DNA of 64,000 nt, from positions 6,510,001 through 6,574,000 of the forward strand of contig NC_016457.1 in assembly GCF_000226115.1 (NCBI RefSeq). The letters are read 5' to 3'. The notes under the pieces were generated by a model that did no database searches, was not told the origin of the DNA, and saw nothing but the letters and a program-made list of their open reading frames with translations. Made by a program: the position numbers and the translations under genes. This DNA comes from Thermothielavioides terrestris NRRL 8126. Taxonomy: Eukaryota > Ascomycota > Sordariomycetes > Sordariales > Chaetomiaceae. This document shows, piece by piece, positions 23,128-34,865 of the stretch; positions within the stretch are counted from its first letter, which is position 1; the number at the start of each line of letters is the position of its first letter.

Positions 23128-26100
23128 TCAGAGTGACTCCTCGGCAATCAGGCGCTGGACCTCGGCCTCGTTGAGCAGCTTGCGCTTTCCTAGCTCCTCG
23201 GGCGGCTTGCCATCGCGGACGGCGCCGAAGTCGAGAATCTACCAGCACCACCGTCAGCAAACATCCTTATCCATCGTCTCGTCGTAGCCTTGTATTCCTT
23301 ACCTCGACATATGTGATATTCCCCCGCTGCACAGCCGCCACACACCGCCGATGATCAAACTTGACCTGCCAGACGCCGCTCAAGTCGGTGAGTAGGTCCT
23401 GGACGCAGTCGCCCGTGTCGACATCCCACATCTTGACCGTCTTCTCGCTGCCCGAGATCACCTTCTGCCCGTCGTGCTGGAAGCAGGTGATGGCCCCGGT
23501 GTGCGCCTCAAGCGTCTTCTTGCACTTGCCCGTCTCAGGGTCCCAAATCCGCAGCGTGCTGTCCGCCGCCGCCGACACCAGCTTCTCGTCGCGCAGGTCC
23601 AGGAGCCCGACGAGCATGCTGTGGCCTTCGAGCGTGTGCAGGCACGTACCCGTGCTGATATCCCAGATCTTGACCATCGAGTCCATCGAGCCCGAGATGC
23701 ACTGGTTCCGCTTGTGGTCGAGCACCACCGAGTACACCTTCTGGAGGTGGCCGTGCAGCACGTGCAGCTGCTCCCCCGTGCTGATGCGCCAGACCCGGAC
23801 CGTGCTGTCGTAGCTGCCTGACACGAGGGTGTCGCCGTAGGCCGAGATGGCGCGGACCGAATGGCTGTGACCGGCGAGGATCCGGATGAAATACGGGCAT
23901 TGGTCGTCGCTGGCCGGAGGGCCGGTCTGGATGTACCGTCGCGAGCCGGCCTCGGGCAGCCGCCAGACCCGTAACTGGCTGTCGCGCGAGCCCGTGATGA
24001 TGAGGGGCTTCGGCGGCATCATGACCGGCTTGCCGTCCACAACCTTGCCGGTGTCAACTGGCATGACGATCTGGAGACATCGCACCGTGCTCGTGTGGCC
24101 GTAGAAGGTCTGCGTGCAGATGCCCTTTTGAATGTCCCAAACGCGGACGGAGCGATCCGTGCTCCCGGACACGAGAGTGTTCCCTTCATACTGAAGCGCC
24201 CAAACGCCACCCTCGTGGCCCTCGAGCTTGGTCCGCAGCTTGCCCGTCTTGGTGTCGTAAACGTGAATCAGGGTGTCGTCGCTGCCCGTCACTATCTTGT
24301 CGTCGTCAAATTGGAGGCACGTGATAACATGCCGCGGGTGAGCGGCGAAAGCGACGTGGCCGGGCTTGACCTTGCCGTTCATCCAGCTCTTCCGGATCAA
24401 GTAGTGTCGACGGTAGAGCGACTTGAACAGGTGAAGTCGCCGCAGGCTGGGGAGACCGATTTGCGGGTCGGGGACGGCAAGGGCGGCCGCGTTGGCAGCC
24501 GAGATCGGGCCCTCGGACTTGTGCAACTTGGTGAGAGGCGTGCTTCTCTCCGCCCTCGACTCTTGCGCGCTCGAGCGCCGCTTGGCCCTCTCAGCGTTAA
24601 TCTGAGTCAGCGCACGCTTGCGCTTGGCGCTCCTAGTCCTCGGCAATGTCTCGGCCTTCTCCGTCTTGACAACAGACCGGATGAGCTCCGACTCGCTCGA
24701 AGTAAGTCTGCTCTGGTTGCTGAGGTCGACTTCACATCCTTCATATCCGGGAGGATCTTGCCATCCCCAGCCTTCGTTGATTGCCCTCTGCAGCTCTCCG
24801 GGCGGCAGGACCAGTCCATCGCGGTCAAAAAGCTCCTTCCAGCCCGTCTCGTTGCTGTCCACGATATTGCGCCAATGTTTGGAAACCTGGGCACATCGGC
24901 AGAGGTCGCGGTGATCCAGGTAGGACAGAATGTGAAGGCTGAGCTCAAGGGGCAGCTGCTTCAGGAAGTCGCACTTGAGAGTCGGGTTGACCACGTCGGC
25001 GACCACATGAAGCGTCTTCCGCGGACATCGGCGCAAGAACTGATACATCATCCAGGTTTTGAGCTCGTTCGGCATCGCGTCGAAGCTGTCGAGCATCAAA
25101 CCAGGGTCCACGTACGAACGGCGGGCGGGCTTCGGCCGGGAAAGGGAGCTTCCGTAGCGCACCGGGGATAGCTCCACCGCACCCGGAACATCGGTATCGT
25201 CCGTGGTCTGGCTCTCCTCCACCCATCGTTGCCGGCGGGATCGCGTGGGCTGACTCGAGAAGGAAGCGTCATCGACCTCCACGCCTTCGTCCTCAACTTG
25301 GCTGGGCTGTAGCCGGGTGGCCGCTAGGGTTGGGGAGAGTCGAGGACTCGGGAGGCTGACGTCCTGCGCGGCCACAGTGCTAATACTTCGTCTCGCGCGG
25401 GCGCTGGGAGCGCTATGAAGAAAGGAGTCATCTGCATCGTCGAAGGACTGCAGCTCGGCATCAGTGATGGGCGGTGTCGCGACGTTGCTGAACGTTTGGG
25501 AATCGGTGTCGGCCGGGCTGTCGGCGTCAAAAACGGAGGTGGACTGGCTCGTCCCGGTGTCGGCGATGTCGACTGGCAGGAGTTGCGGCCGGGACGCTCG
25601 CTCCGTACGGGTACTGGCAACCTCGGAGATACTGGGGGTCGCAAGGTAGCTGGACGAGCGACGGAGTGTTCGGACAGCGTCTCCGCGTGGGCCGCGTGCT
25701 ACGGCATGGCGCTGTCTATCAGAAGCGATATGTGGGATGTGCATAGATTTGGTAGCGGACCGGGTGCTCCTCGATGGCACGGGTGTGTAGCTCGGCGAAA
25801 CAGCTCTGGCAGTCGACCTTTGTGACCTCCGCGGGGATGGTTCGGGGACAAAACGGGGTCGGTGAGACGAACTGGAGATGGGGCTCTCCACGCCAGGCTC
25901 GCTCTTGATGTTTCCGGCGTAGTCGATGCTCTGGGAGCGGTCGACCTGTGAAAACCCTGCGTTAGCAAGCACGTCTATGAGAGGGCCGGGCTGGGGGTTT
26001 AGAGGGCTGGGGGGTGGGAGGATGCCTCACCTGCTGGTCCGTGTTGTCCTCGTCCTCATCCCAACACACTGTTTCGTGGTCGTCAAGGTCAAAGGTCAGC

Positions 26101-26348
26101 CGCCGCAGCTCGGGCGGAGTCGGCCTTGCGGCCAGAGGGTATTCTTTCGAGTCGAGGGAGTGGACGTCTCGCGGCTCGCGGAGGAAGAGAGGCGGGTAGG
26201 ATCGCTTTGTTGTGGTCGTGGTCGTAACCGTCTTCGTCTCGATGCACTCGTCGGCAAACTGCATCATTCGGCGGTGCGTAACCGTGGCCTCGTCCTCATG
26301 CCAAGTCATCGACACCTTGTGGCTCGATCGCGGCCGACGGCCCTCCAT
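23128..26348 (-). CDS. CDC4: Cdc4, SCF F-box/WD40 substrate receptor, 3 exons, 1023 aa
   Basis: Exons 26348-26031, 25945-23303 and 23238-23128 join in phase 0. ATG 26348 is chosen because it gives a continuous acidic N-terminus (VCWDEDEDNTDQQ) across intron 1. A disordered Ser/Arg-rich region runs to about residue 390. Then come a D-type dimerisation segment (ELKTWMMYQFLRRCPRKTLH, about 400-430), the F-box (LPLELSLHILSYLDHRDLCR, about 435-480) and seven to eight WD40 repeats from about 642 to 985 (ITGSRDSQLRVWRL, VSGSYDSTVRVWR, SGSMDSMVKIWDI and others). The last exon supplies ILDFGAVRDGKPPEELGKRK, the usual end of fungal Cdc4. In yeast it recognises phosphodegrons such as Sic1 for ubiquitination at G1/S. 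The N-terminal extension is long. Confidence 0.95.
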
Positions 26349-28881
26349 GGTGTTCTAGCCCGGGAAGGAACGCAATCTGGCCCCGAGAGGGAGCTAGTGG
26401 ATCGCTCACCGGGCGACGGCTCCGGCGTACAGGAGTATCGGAGGTGTTGCGAAGCGCCCCTCGCTAGCTCGTCCGGGTGAGAAATCGTTCGTTGTACCCG
26501 CGAGCACCAAGTAACTCGAGTCAGTCCAACGCGAACTGGACACGCAGTTCGTCGTGCTTCCAGCGCGTGTTCCACCCCCGAGTGCCCCCACTAAAACCAG
26601 TCGGAGACACAACCTAGCATCCGCGTGTCATTTCCGCTTCGCGCGATTGGGAAATGATGATGTGGAAGTTGGAAAGGACCAAATAAAAGAGGAGAGAAAC
26701 GCGTGACGAGCGAGATGAAGGGTGGCTAGGGAAGAGACGAGAAGTGCCGGCGTCGAGGAGGGCAGGAAAGCACCTGAGCGTCGGCGATCCGAAATGCCTT
26801 GCTCGCGTCTGTCTGCTCCGCCTGCTGCAAAACACGGTTTTGGTTTTCTTAGATCTCGGGTACTAAGGAGAGGGACGGAACAGAGTTGACGGGCAGGTTC
26901 AAGTCTACCTGGTAGTCGAGCCGTGGCTCCTGCCTTTTGCTGAGGTAAGGTGACGGGACGGCGGCGGTGATCCAGGAGTTGGTGGCAGAGGCGAGACCCA
27001 ACTTGGCACGGCTCCAGTGATTCGATTTGCGCTGCGGTGCCCGTGCCACCGTCATCCCTTCTCCGCGCCAGGCAATTTTCAGACAAAAAAACAGCGGCCG
27101 GCTCCGATCGCACAGGGAACAAGCAAAAACAATCTCCAAGCCTTGGTTCACTGTCAATATCAATAATGGTTTACCGAACAGGTCATTCTTGCCCTATAAT
27201 AATGGACCTTTTCTTCGTCCACGTCGAGTTCTGCAGCATGCGACTACGGTCGTTCTCACTCGGCCCGAGTTTTGGCCTCGCTCTTTTCTGTGCAGAGTTG
27301 CCATTTCCGGCCATCTTCCGGCCTGCCGATGTGCTGACTAGTCCAGCAACCCGTCCAGCCTTGCCTGCAGCTGGGCAGTGTGCGGAGATTCGCCGCACCA
27401 GCCACATGCGCCGCGTTGAAAGTCCAAACTTTTGCATGCGAGAGGCAACTGCCCAAACTCCGGGCTCGGAGTCTCCGGCGCCGAGGGATGCCTAGCTACA
27501 CACTGTGTTCTCAAATTACAGGTTGACAATGTGCAGTCGCTCAACAGCCTGACGTTGAACTCCTCACTCGTTCTTGTGATAATGCGATGCAGGTGACAGG
27601 AACGCGGGGAAGGCAACGTCACCCGGGCGGACCAGGGGTGCTGCCAACAGTGGCTGTCGCTCCCCGCTCCCTCTGTGTGACTTCTCGGAGTTCTCTTCCT
27701 GTCTAGATGGCCCAAATCCTCTATGATGATACTGAAAATGTCTTCAACATCACTTGCTGCTTCTCGGGGTCTTGTGTCCTCAGGTTGCCCGAGTCTTTTA
27801 CAATTTGTTGTGGTGGTTTGATGTCTTTCAGGGTCATTCGTCCGGTGTGGAAGCACCAACATTGCCTAAAAAGGCTAATGCAGCCCGCCTGTTTATCGCT
27901 GCCTTGACCGGGCGGCCCCGTCGGCATCACAGGCAAATTCTAAATATTTCGTACATGTACATAGCACCAGATGGCTTCTGAGCCAATGCATAGGCGTCCT
28001 CCAACTGCTGGTCGCTGTACTGCACACTTGGTTTCCGAATCCAGCCCGGAGCGGCGGAATGCGCGGTTGAAGGCCATGTGCTGGCCCGCTTGCCGATGAG
28101 GGAGCAGCTCTGTGTGATCAGCGAGAATCCAGCATCTCATCACTAGCAGCTCCTCCACAGCCCAAGAAGGGCAACAAGACTATCAGATATGCAATCATCG
28201 AAAAATCTCGAATGGAAGCCGGAGTTTCTTCCAGACAGTCACTTACGCCCCTCAAATGCCCTGGGTGTTGGGAGTCGAGCTTTTCGAGAGACCAACCGAG
28301 AAGTTCTCCGGCACCTTCCAAACAAACACCGAGTTTGTCCTTCCAGGTTCCTTGGCTGCGGGTTTGCTGGATCGGCTGGATCGCCGGATACCACAGCATC
28401 GGCCTTCTTTCATCCCCCAGCTCTCCAAAGGCCTGACTAAATCAACTAAAATACACTGGCGCAAGATGTACCGGTCAGTGAGCGGTAACTTACAGTAAGA
28501 CGAGAGAGATCTTGCCTGGGCTCCAGGTTCGTTTGCAAAAACATCCACGGAAGTTCAAGTGGCCTCATAGGACGGGGATACTCGAAAATACCTTACATAC
28601 AAACTTCCTGAATCAGCTTGCGGCGTCATCGGTGCCGAAGTTGAATTAAAGGGGTTCATTGATTTGCAGCCTTTGGCTGAGGATGCAGTTGCCTCCATTC
28701 CGGGTATCATTCGCTCCTGCTCTTTCTGCGCCCCGAGCAGCAGGCAGCCAGCCTTGCTTTTTGCCTCCAGGACTCCTTCGGTGGCCAATATCCGCATCAT
28801 GGACTCAACCTCAGCCAACCCTTCATTCAGTTGAACCCACTCTTGAATGAATTTTCTCCGGTCTGACGTACTGCGTCCACC
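26349..28881. other. 2.5-kb divergent intergenic region CDC4/HORMA
   Basis: It lies between the start of CDC4 (minus) and that of the HORMA gene (plus), so it contains both promoters. No open frame on either strand shows recognisable protein, splice continuity or repeats. The length is generous for this genome and could hide a non-coding transcript. Confidence 0.5.
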
Positions 28882-30915
28882 ATGCCTCGGCGGCGAACGA
28901 TGCTCCCTGACAGGCCGGAGCGGCAGTCCAGGCAGGATTTTGAGCTGTGCAAGGTCGTCTTTGGCGCAGCAGTAAGCAGCCCTTGGGATTCAGTCTGTGA
29001 CATTTTTGCTGACCACCGATGGCAGGTCAGCCAGATTCTGTACAGCAGGTAGGTTTGCCTTCATTCGAGAGCGCATGGACAACTCGGAATCTTGACGAGC
29101 TGCAGGCGCGCGTTTCCGCCGGAGTGTTTTCAACTGTTGCCATTGCAGCAAGTCGTGTCCAGGTCATTCGAGGACATCGTAACCTCCGGTTCCGGCATCC
29201 AGCTTTACGACATCGAATTACTGAGGGACCAGGAGAACACCGTGTTCTTGCGACAGGGGACGGCCTATGGCGTCTGCCGGTTTCTCGGTATTCTGGTATG
29301 CCCACCCCTACCCTCTTCGGAGCACACCGATCTAATTGTCTAAGCAGAGGGAAGACATCTTTCCTCTCATCCAGAACCAGGGTCTCGTTAAGTTCCGCAT
29401 CAGCTACCTTAAAAACCAGACGTGGGGAGGGGATTGCTTGGCGGAATACTACACTGTCGTGTTCAAATACGAGCACGATGGCCGCTATATCCTGGATGTC
29501 TGGAGAGCGGGGACCGGAAGGCAGCACATCGCGACCACTGATCGCCAGCTGTGGAACCTGGGAGACTATCTAAGCCGACTCACCTCGCGGACAGGTCAGG
29601 ACGCCTCGCACGGCCGTCTTCCCATCTCCATGCTTACCATTACAGATTTCACGCACTGGACATTGGCTTTCCATGCCACTGAGCGGCCTGACGACCCTCC
29701 TATTGGTGTCTGGAGATTCGATCGCTCGGCCTTTGACGACGCCAATCTCAAGCTACAGCAGCGAGACGGATACTCGTATGCCAGGATTGTGCGATTCGAG
29801 TTCGTACACCGCCGCCAGAAAGCCATCTGACATTTGACTAAATCAGTTGTCTTTTTAGGATCATGCCCCAGCCCTTGACCGATACCGAAGAGGAGGTTGT
29901 CCGGTCCAGTCCGGAATTCGAGTTTGACTCCCCTTGGCGACCAGACACGCAACTGGCGAAGCCAAACACAACAGACGCCAGCAAGCACGCAAAGAAGAAG
30001 AGAGGGACACAGAACCCAAAGCCAAAGAACAATACGAAAAGCACCTCCAGAAACCTCAGGACAGGAGAAGGACAACTGTCTCCGCCACTCACGCTTGCTT
30101 CCAGCAGGAATGCCTCCCAGAAAACGACTATGGACAACAATCGGGGTGGCAGTATTAAGTCTGACAGCAGTAACGAGCAAATCTTACACGTCGCCGAGGG
30201 CGCTGGCAGGTTAGCTGCAAAACAGAGGACCGTCCCGAAGAGGAAGGCCAAGAAGCCCATGGTACGTAACGCTTCCACATCACCGTCTCGCTGAACTAAT
30301 GAAAAGCAGCAAATATTCGAAGACGGGGATGCAAGCTTGGTCATGGAACGAGGGAGCCGGGGCCCGAGTCAGAAACTATCCCCTGCGATTGGAGGCCAGC
30401 TGGCAGTGCAGGACGATGAGAGCGGGATGACAAGAATGGGATGCTCCACATCATATATCCCGCGTTCGCCTTCGCCGAACCCGCTGAAGCTCCTCGAAGG
30501 TATCTCCCTGTCGCCGGACGGCGTTTCCACCATCCCCGACTCGCCACAGCTTGGTCTTCCATTGCTTCGACCACCGGTGCAAAGTGCCAGCCTCGGAGCA
30601 AGCCAACAACCCTCGAACGATGTTCTTCAGGCATCACCTCTGCCGAGCATGTCACCTGATCCTTGTGAAGCCCTTCAAAGGCTTAGTCAGGGGGAATTCC
30701 ACGCCTTACCACCGTCGAACCTGTTTGATGTCGACCTCAGCGATGACGAAGCAAACATGGAGACAGCTTTTGAAACGGAGCCGCAGAATCCCTCTTGCAC
30801 GTCAGTCGGGGCCGGGGAGGACTCAAACACCAAGTATGACTTTTCACCGAATACGGTTGCTCGCCGGACTTTGCTCTTCCATGGTATCCCGGAGAGCAGC
30901 GACAGTGAGCTGTGA
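28882..30915 (+). CDS. HORMA-domain protein (Hop1-like) with long disordered tail, 6 exons, 579 aa
   Basis: Exons 28882-28971, 29026-29048, 29106-29295, 29348-29775, 29859-30261 and 30310-30915 keep frame throughout with canonical sites. The HORMA domain covers roughly residues 19-245: DFELCKVVFGAAVSQILYSR, AFPPECF, GSGIQLYDIELLRDQEN, then the core KFRISYLKNQTW and LAEYYTVVFKYEHDG. HORMA folds (Hop1, Rev7, Mad2) close a safety-belt around partner peptides and work in meiotic axis, DNA repair or checkpoint. The helix LYSRRAFPPECF resembles the family's YLRGLFPEE motif. The last 330 residues are Ser/Pro/Asp-rich and basic (KRTVPKRKAKKP-like segments), with no zinc finger or PHD as in many Hop1 proteins. 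If intron 4 (29776-29858) is retained, a stop at 29828 ends the protein just after the HORMA domain. The assignment to meiosis is inference. Confidence 0.75.
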
Positions 30916-31796
30916 AGAGCTCTCAAGGACGGAAGATGGAATTATCTCTTCGCAAGTGCATGCTAGATAGCTGGAGCTGCTCTAGATGGAGCCATTTTGC
31001 CGGGATCAATGTGCTATGGAGGAGATAGTTCGTGTGATTACCTTGGCATTTCAGGAGCTTGCAAGAAAATCTCAGTCTCGTTGATCAAGTTTAAGCTGAA
31101 GCCAATTCCCTGTGTCGAAAACTCGCCTTTGACAAAAGGACTCGGGTATCGACCGCTGGGTTTCTCAGAGAGGTTTGCGTCAGAAATGCTGTGCGTGGCC
31201 TCAGGGGTCGCAATGGTGGGGCAGTGGGGCAGGTTGGCTGGGCAACCTGAGAGTTCAATCACCGTCGATTGGAGAACCAGAGACATGAAGACACACCTTT
31301 GATTGACCAGATACCTGGCTGAAGCCTAAGCACCTCAGTGTTTCCACAAAGGAGAGCCTCTAGAAGACAGCCCTATCCATACGCGCTCAGCGCACGAGAA
31401 ATTGGAAGAGTTTCGCGTCCGACAGCTGGAGGGGGAGCGACTCAACCCCTGCCAAGACCCAGACCGTGATCTCTTCCAGGTTCTTGTCCATGATAACTCC
31501 GCCAGTCCCAACTGATCCTTGAGGCAAAAAAACAGTTCCCGAGACATGTGCCAGTAGCACCCTTTGGTCCAGAAGTTGCAAGATCCCAAATCCCAACCCC
31601 AGTGTAGTACAGAGAAAAGCGTGGGTCCGATGCCCTGAAATCCCCGGGCAAAACAACAAAATTGGTCCGACCGTTGCCCTTGTGTGCCGTGTACCACTGG
31701 GCAACGCCAGGCTGAGATGTAAAACACAGACGACAATGTACCCATAATCCCACGAATCAGAACAACTCTCCCTCAACATGCCGTGCGGCGCAGCAC
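30916..31796. other. Convergent 3' intergenic region
   Basis: This lies between the stops of the HORMA gene (plus) and the dynamin gene (minus). Short open frames here have no coding character. It should contain both 3' untranslated regions. Confidence 0.6.
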
Positions 31797-34700
31797 TCAA
31801 GCATCGCCAAACGCCGTACCCGAGTACACCGTGGCGCGATCACCCGCAGCACCGTTGGGGTGGCCGACGTCCATCACGTCCATGTCCTCCGCCGTGGACG
31901 CATCAAAACCGTTGGCATACTGCGACGACGCCGACGCGGCTGCCGCGGCGGCAATAGCCTGCTCGCGCTCGCGGCGCTCCAGGTCGACGATGATCTGCAT
32001 GGCGCCGTCGAGGGTCTCCTTCTCGGCGCGCAGGTCGCGCCGCTTCTGCTCGATCTCGGGGCCCTCCGACATGAGGCGCTGCAGCACGTCGGGGTCGGTG
32101 CCGCGGCCGCCCGCCAGGCCCAGCCTCTCGTGCAGGTACGTGTCGATCACGGACGCCACGCGCGGCAGCAGGCCCGACATGACGTGGATGGAGACGTAGT
32201 CGACGAAGCGGTTCGCCGCGGTCAGGTAGTAGCCGCGGATGTAGGCGGCGACGGCGAGCTCGGGCTCGAACGGGTCCGGCCCCAGGTTCTTGAGCTCCTT
32301 GGCCATCTTGGTCTCCTCCTGCCGCCGCTCCTCGTCGGTCATGTCGTCCAGCTTAGGGACGGCGCTGAGCTCGTCGCCGTTGTGCGCGGCGATCCGGAAG
32401 TGGCTGCGGTGGCGCACCAGGATCTTCATCTCGGCGGCCTTGTGCCGCTCCAGCGCCTCCTCGTCCTTGGTGAACAGCCGCTGCGCCTCGAGGCTGTAGA
32501 TCAGGTGGAGCTGCTGGCGCAGCTCGAACTTGTGCGTCTCGATGAAGGCGCGCATGTGGTCGCACGACTCCTTGTAGATGGCCCGGTTCTTGAGGTGGGC
32601 GAAGGCGCTGTCCAGGATGGCGAAGATTTCGGCTTGCAGAAAGGCAAACGTGCGGTTGATGAACGCGTCGAGCGGCGCGGCCCACAACTTGGCCGCCTCG
32701 GTGTACAGAGGCTCATAGACGCTCGCGGACACGAGGCCGGGCTGCCCGGGGACGGCAGAGCGCTTGATCAAATTGCGGATGTCCATCAGGCTCTTGCTTC
32801 GGGAGGCACGGCCGGGTGTCATGACATTGGCGGGCGTCGCGCTTCTGGGGTGACTCGGCGTCGCCGGCCACCTGGGTTGGTCTACGGCTTCGGTTTTGAT
32901 GAAGCCGTTAGTCTGCGGGCCACGCTGGCGCTTGGGAGTCGCCTGGGTCAGATCACTGGGGCCAGAGCGCTTACGGACTGCGGGCGAGGCCGAGGGGCTA
33001 TCGCTCTCGAGGTCGATAAAGATCGGTCTTGACGCCCTGGCATTCTCGCGCACGTTGAACTTTGGCTTGAGTTCGATGATGCACTTTTTGAACGGCTCGC
33101 CACACCTGGCGTCCCAGATACTCATGAAATCCTGGTGAGTGACCCTATCTTTGACGCGGATGGTGAACTCGGTGAGGCTCCTCATTATAGCCAGTTCCGG
33201 GTTCGCAGGAGGATCCGGGTACTTCTTGAGTTGCTCGTTAATGTCGTGGAGTCGCTGCTCGACCTTCTTTGTGACCTCGGGCAGGCTAGAGAGGGTCAGT
33301 CAGATCTAGACTTGCAAACACTGAGATGAGGACACACGGAACTCACATTGTCGAGAATTTTTCGCTGAGTTTCTTCGACAGGAAGGCCTTGAGTTTCTCA
33401 ACGCCACACTTGTCATGGAATCCGTCGAAAACCTCGGGCCAGTGACCGGTCGCATCCGCAGTACGATTGAAAAAGGCCTCTTCCATCTTGTTCTGCTCTT
33501 CCAGGTCGCTACCCTGGCGAGATGTTATGAAGTACCCGTAGCCAGTTTTGTGGGCATGGCCGTTCAGCATGGCCAGCCAGTTTGTGGCGGCGTGATCATT
33601 CCTGGGAAGCAGGTCGGCCTTGGTCATGATTCCGAGGCAGCGGTTTTCAGCGCCCAAACCTCGGATGAGCTTGAGTGCGAGCGAGTTCTCCGTGTCCTGA
33701 TTCATCGGCACCGCGCACAGAATGATGGCGCTTTCGTGGGCAATGTACTCCCGAGTGAGGTTCTTGACGACGCTCTCGAGGAAGGTGTCCTCGGCGCGCC
33801 GCGCGGTCATGAAGACTCCAGGAAGGTCGTAGAAGTTCAGGTCTGCCAAGTCCGGGCCCTTGACTTCGAGGGCAACGGTGTTTGGAGAGAACTGGGCTTC
33901 CGCCCGCTCTTCCTTCTTCTTTACCTGCTCCAAGAGCTGCTGTCGAGTGCTCTCGGAGACTTCACCCTTCAGCTTCGGGATGAAGAACTGGTAGTGGGTG
34001 CTCGGGTTGAGGATCGCCACTTGCGCACAGCGCAGGACTGTCTCGATTTCCTCGGAGTCGAACTGGTCGCGCACGGTCTTGAACTCGCGGCGGACCTGTC
34101 GACTCGGGTCCAGCCGGACCCACGGGGGAAACGGATTGGTCTTGGTGACATCCCGCTCGGTGATGGGATGGTCGGGCGGACGGAATTCGTAGTCCTGCTT
34201 GAGAAAAACGCGGCAGGACCACTCATCGGCGCGCGAGACGCGGATGTGGATCGGGCATCGGGTGCATGTACCGCTGCTGCGGGGAAGGCTGAGACCGGCG
34301 ATGGCCGACATCAAGCTGGATTTCCCCGATGACTGGTCGCCGACCAAGACCAACTCGGGCAGACTGGCTACGTGCTGGATCCCACGTGCCTGGAGCTCGC
34401 CTAAGGCGTCATTGATGTACTTTAGCCTCTGGCCGATGTCGCGTAACGCCTTATTCGGACCGATAAACGAGCCCTGGATGCTCTGCGAGGCCAAGAACTC
34501 CGGGCCATTCTCGACTTTTGGTCCGCGACGGACCTCCATGATGAGGCAATCGTCCTGTTCGTCTTCAAAAGTGGACGGTTGCTGCGGCAGGCGAGGTACG
34601 ATGGCCCAATCTTCCTGTGCGTCGTCAGAAGCGGACGGCGGTGGGATGCGCGTGGAGATGCTCGCTGCAACCAGTCAGTTAGGCGGTTCAGAAAGCGACA

Positions 34701-34865
34701 AATAACTAGCGACTTACGCGCTGTGGACCGGACGTGGCGGCGTCTCTGAACTCGTTCACTAGCCGTTTCAGACGGCGCCGCTCCCGGTGAGTCGGGCGTG
34801 GCCATTCCACCGCCGCGACCGTTTGCTCGTGAGGAAGAGCCTGGTTCTTGCTTGATGCTCGGCAT
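31797..34865 (-). CDS. Dynamin-family large GTPase (Mx-like), 3 exons, 984 aa
   Basis: Exons 34865-34718, 34664-33347 and 33285-31797 join with GTAAGT and GTGAGT donors. ATG 34865 gives MPSIKQEPGSSSRANGRGGG followed by a disordered leader. The GTPase domain starts near residue 110 with P-loop GDQSSGKSS (158-166), switch/G3 DLPG (329-332) and G4 TKAD (397-400), plus the dynamin signature LPRSSGTCTRCP. The stalk follows (LPEVTKKVEQRLHDINEQLK, about 490 on). The C-terminal half has the middle/GED helices (HVMSGLLPRVASVIDTYLHE) and no PH or Pro-rich domain. An insert near 576-610 carries a SUMO-interaction-like IFIDLESD and the basic RKRSGP/PKRQRG. Members of this fungal group are often annotated as Mx-like. 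Membrane or nuclear-pore remodelling is possible; the substrate is unknown. Confidence 0.9.

Noticed and set aside
24095..25171. Plus-strand open frame of 358 codons
   Set aside because: It is antisense to CDC4, which shows F-box and WD40 repeats on the other strand.
31860..33032. Plus-strand open frame of 390 codons
   Set aside because: It is antisense to the dynamin GTPase exon, whose motifs and splicing are clear.
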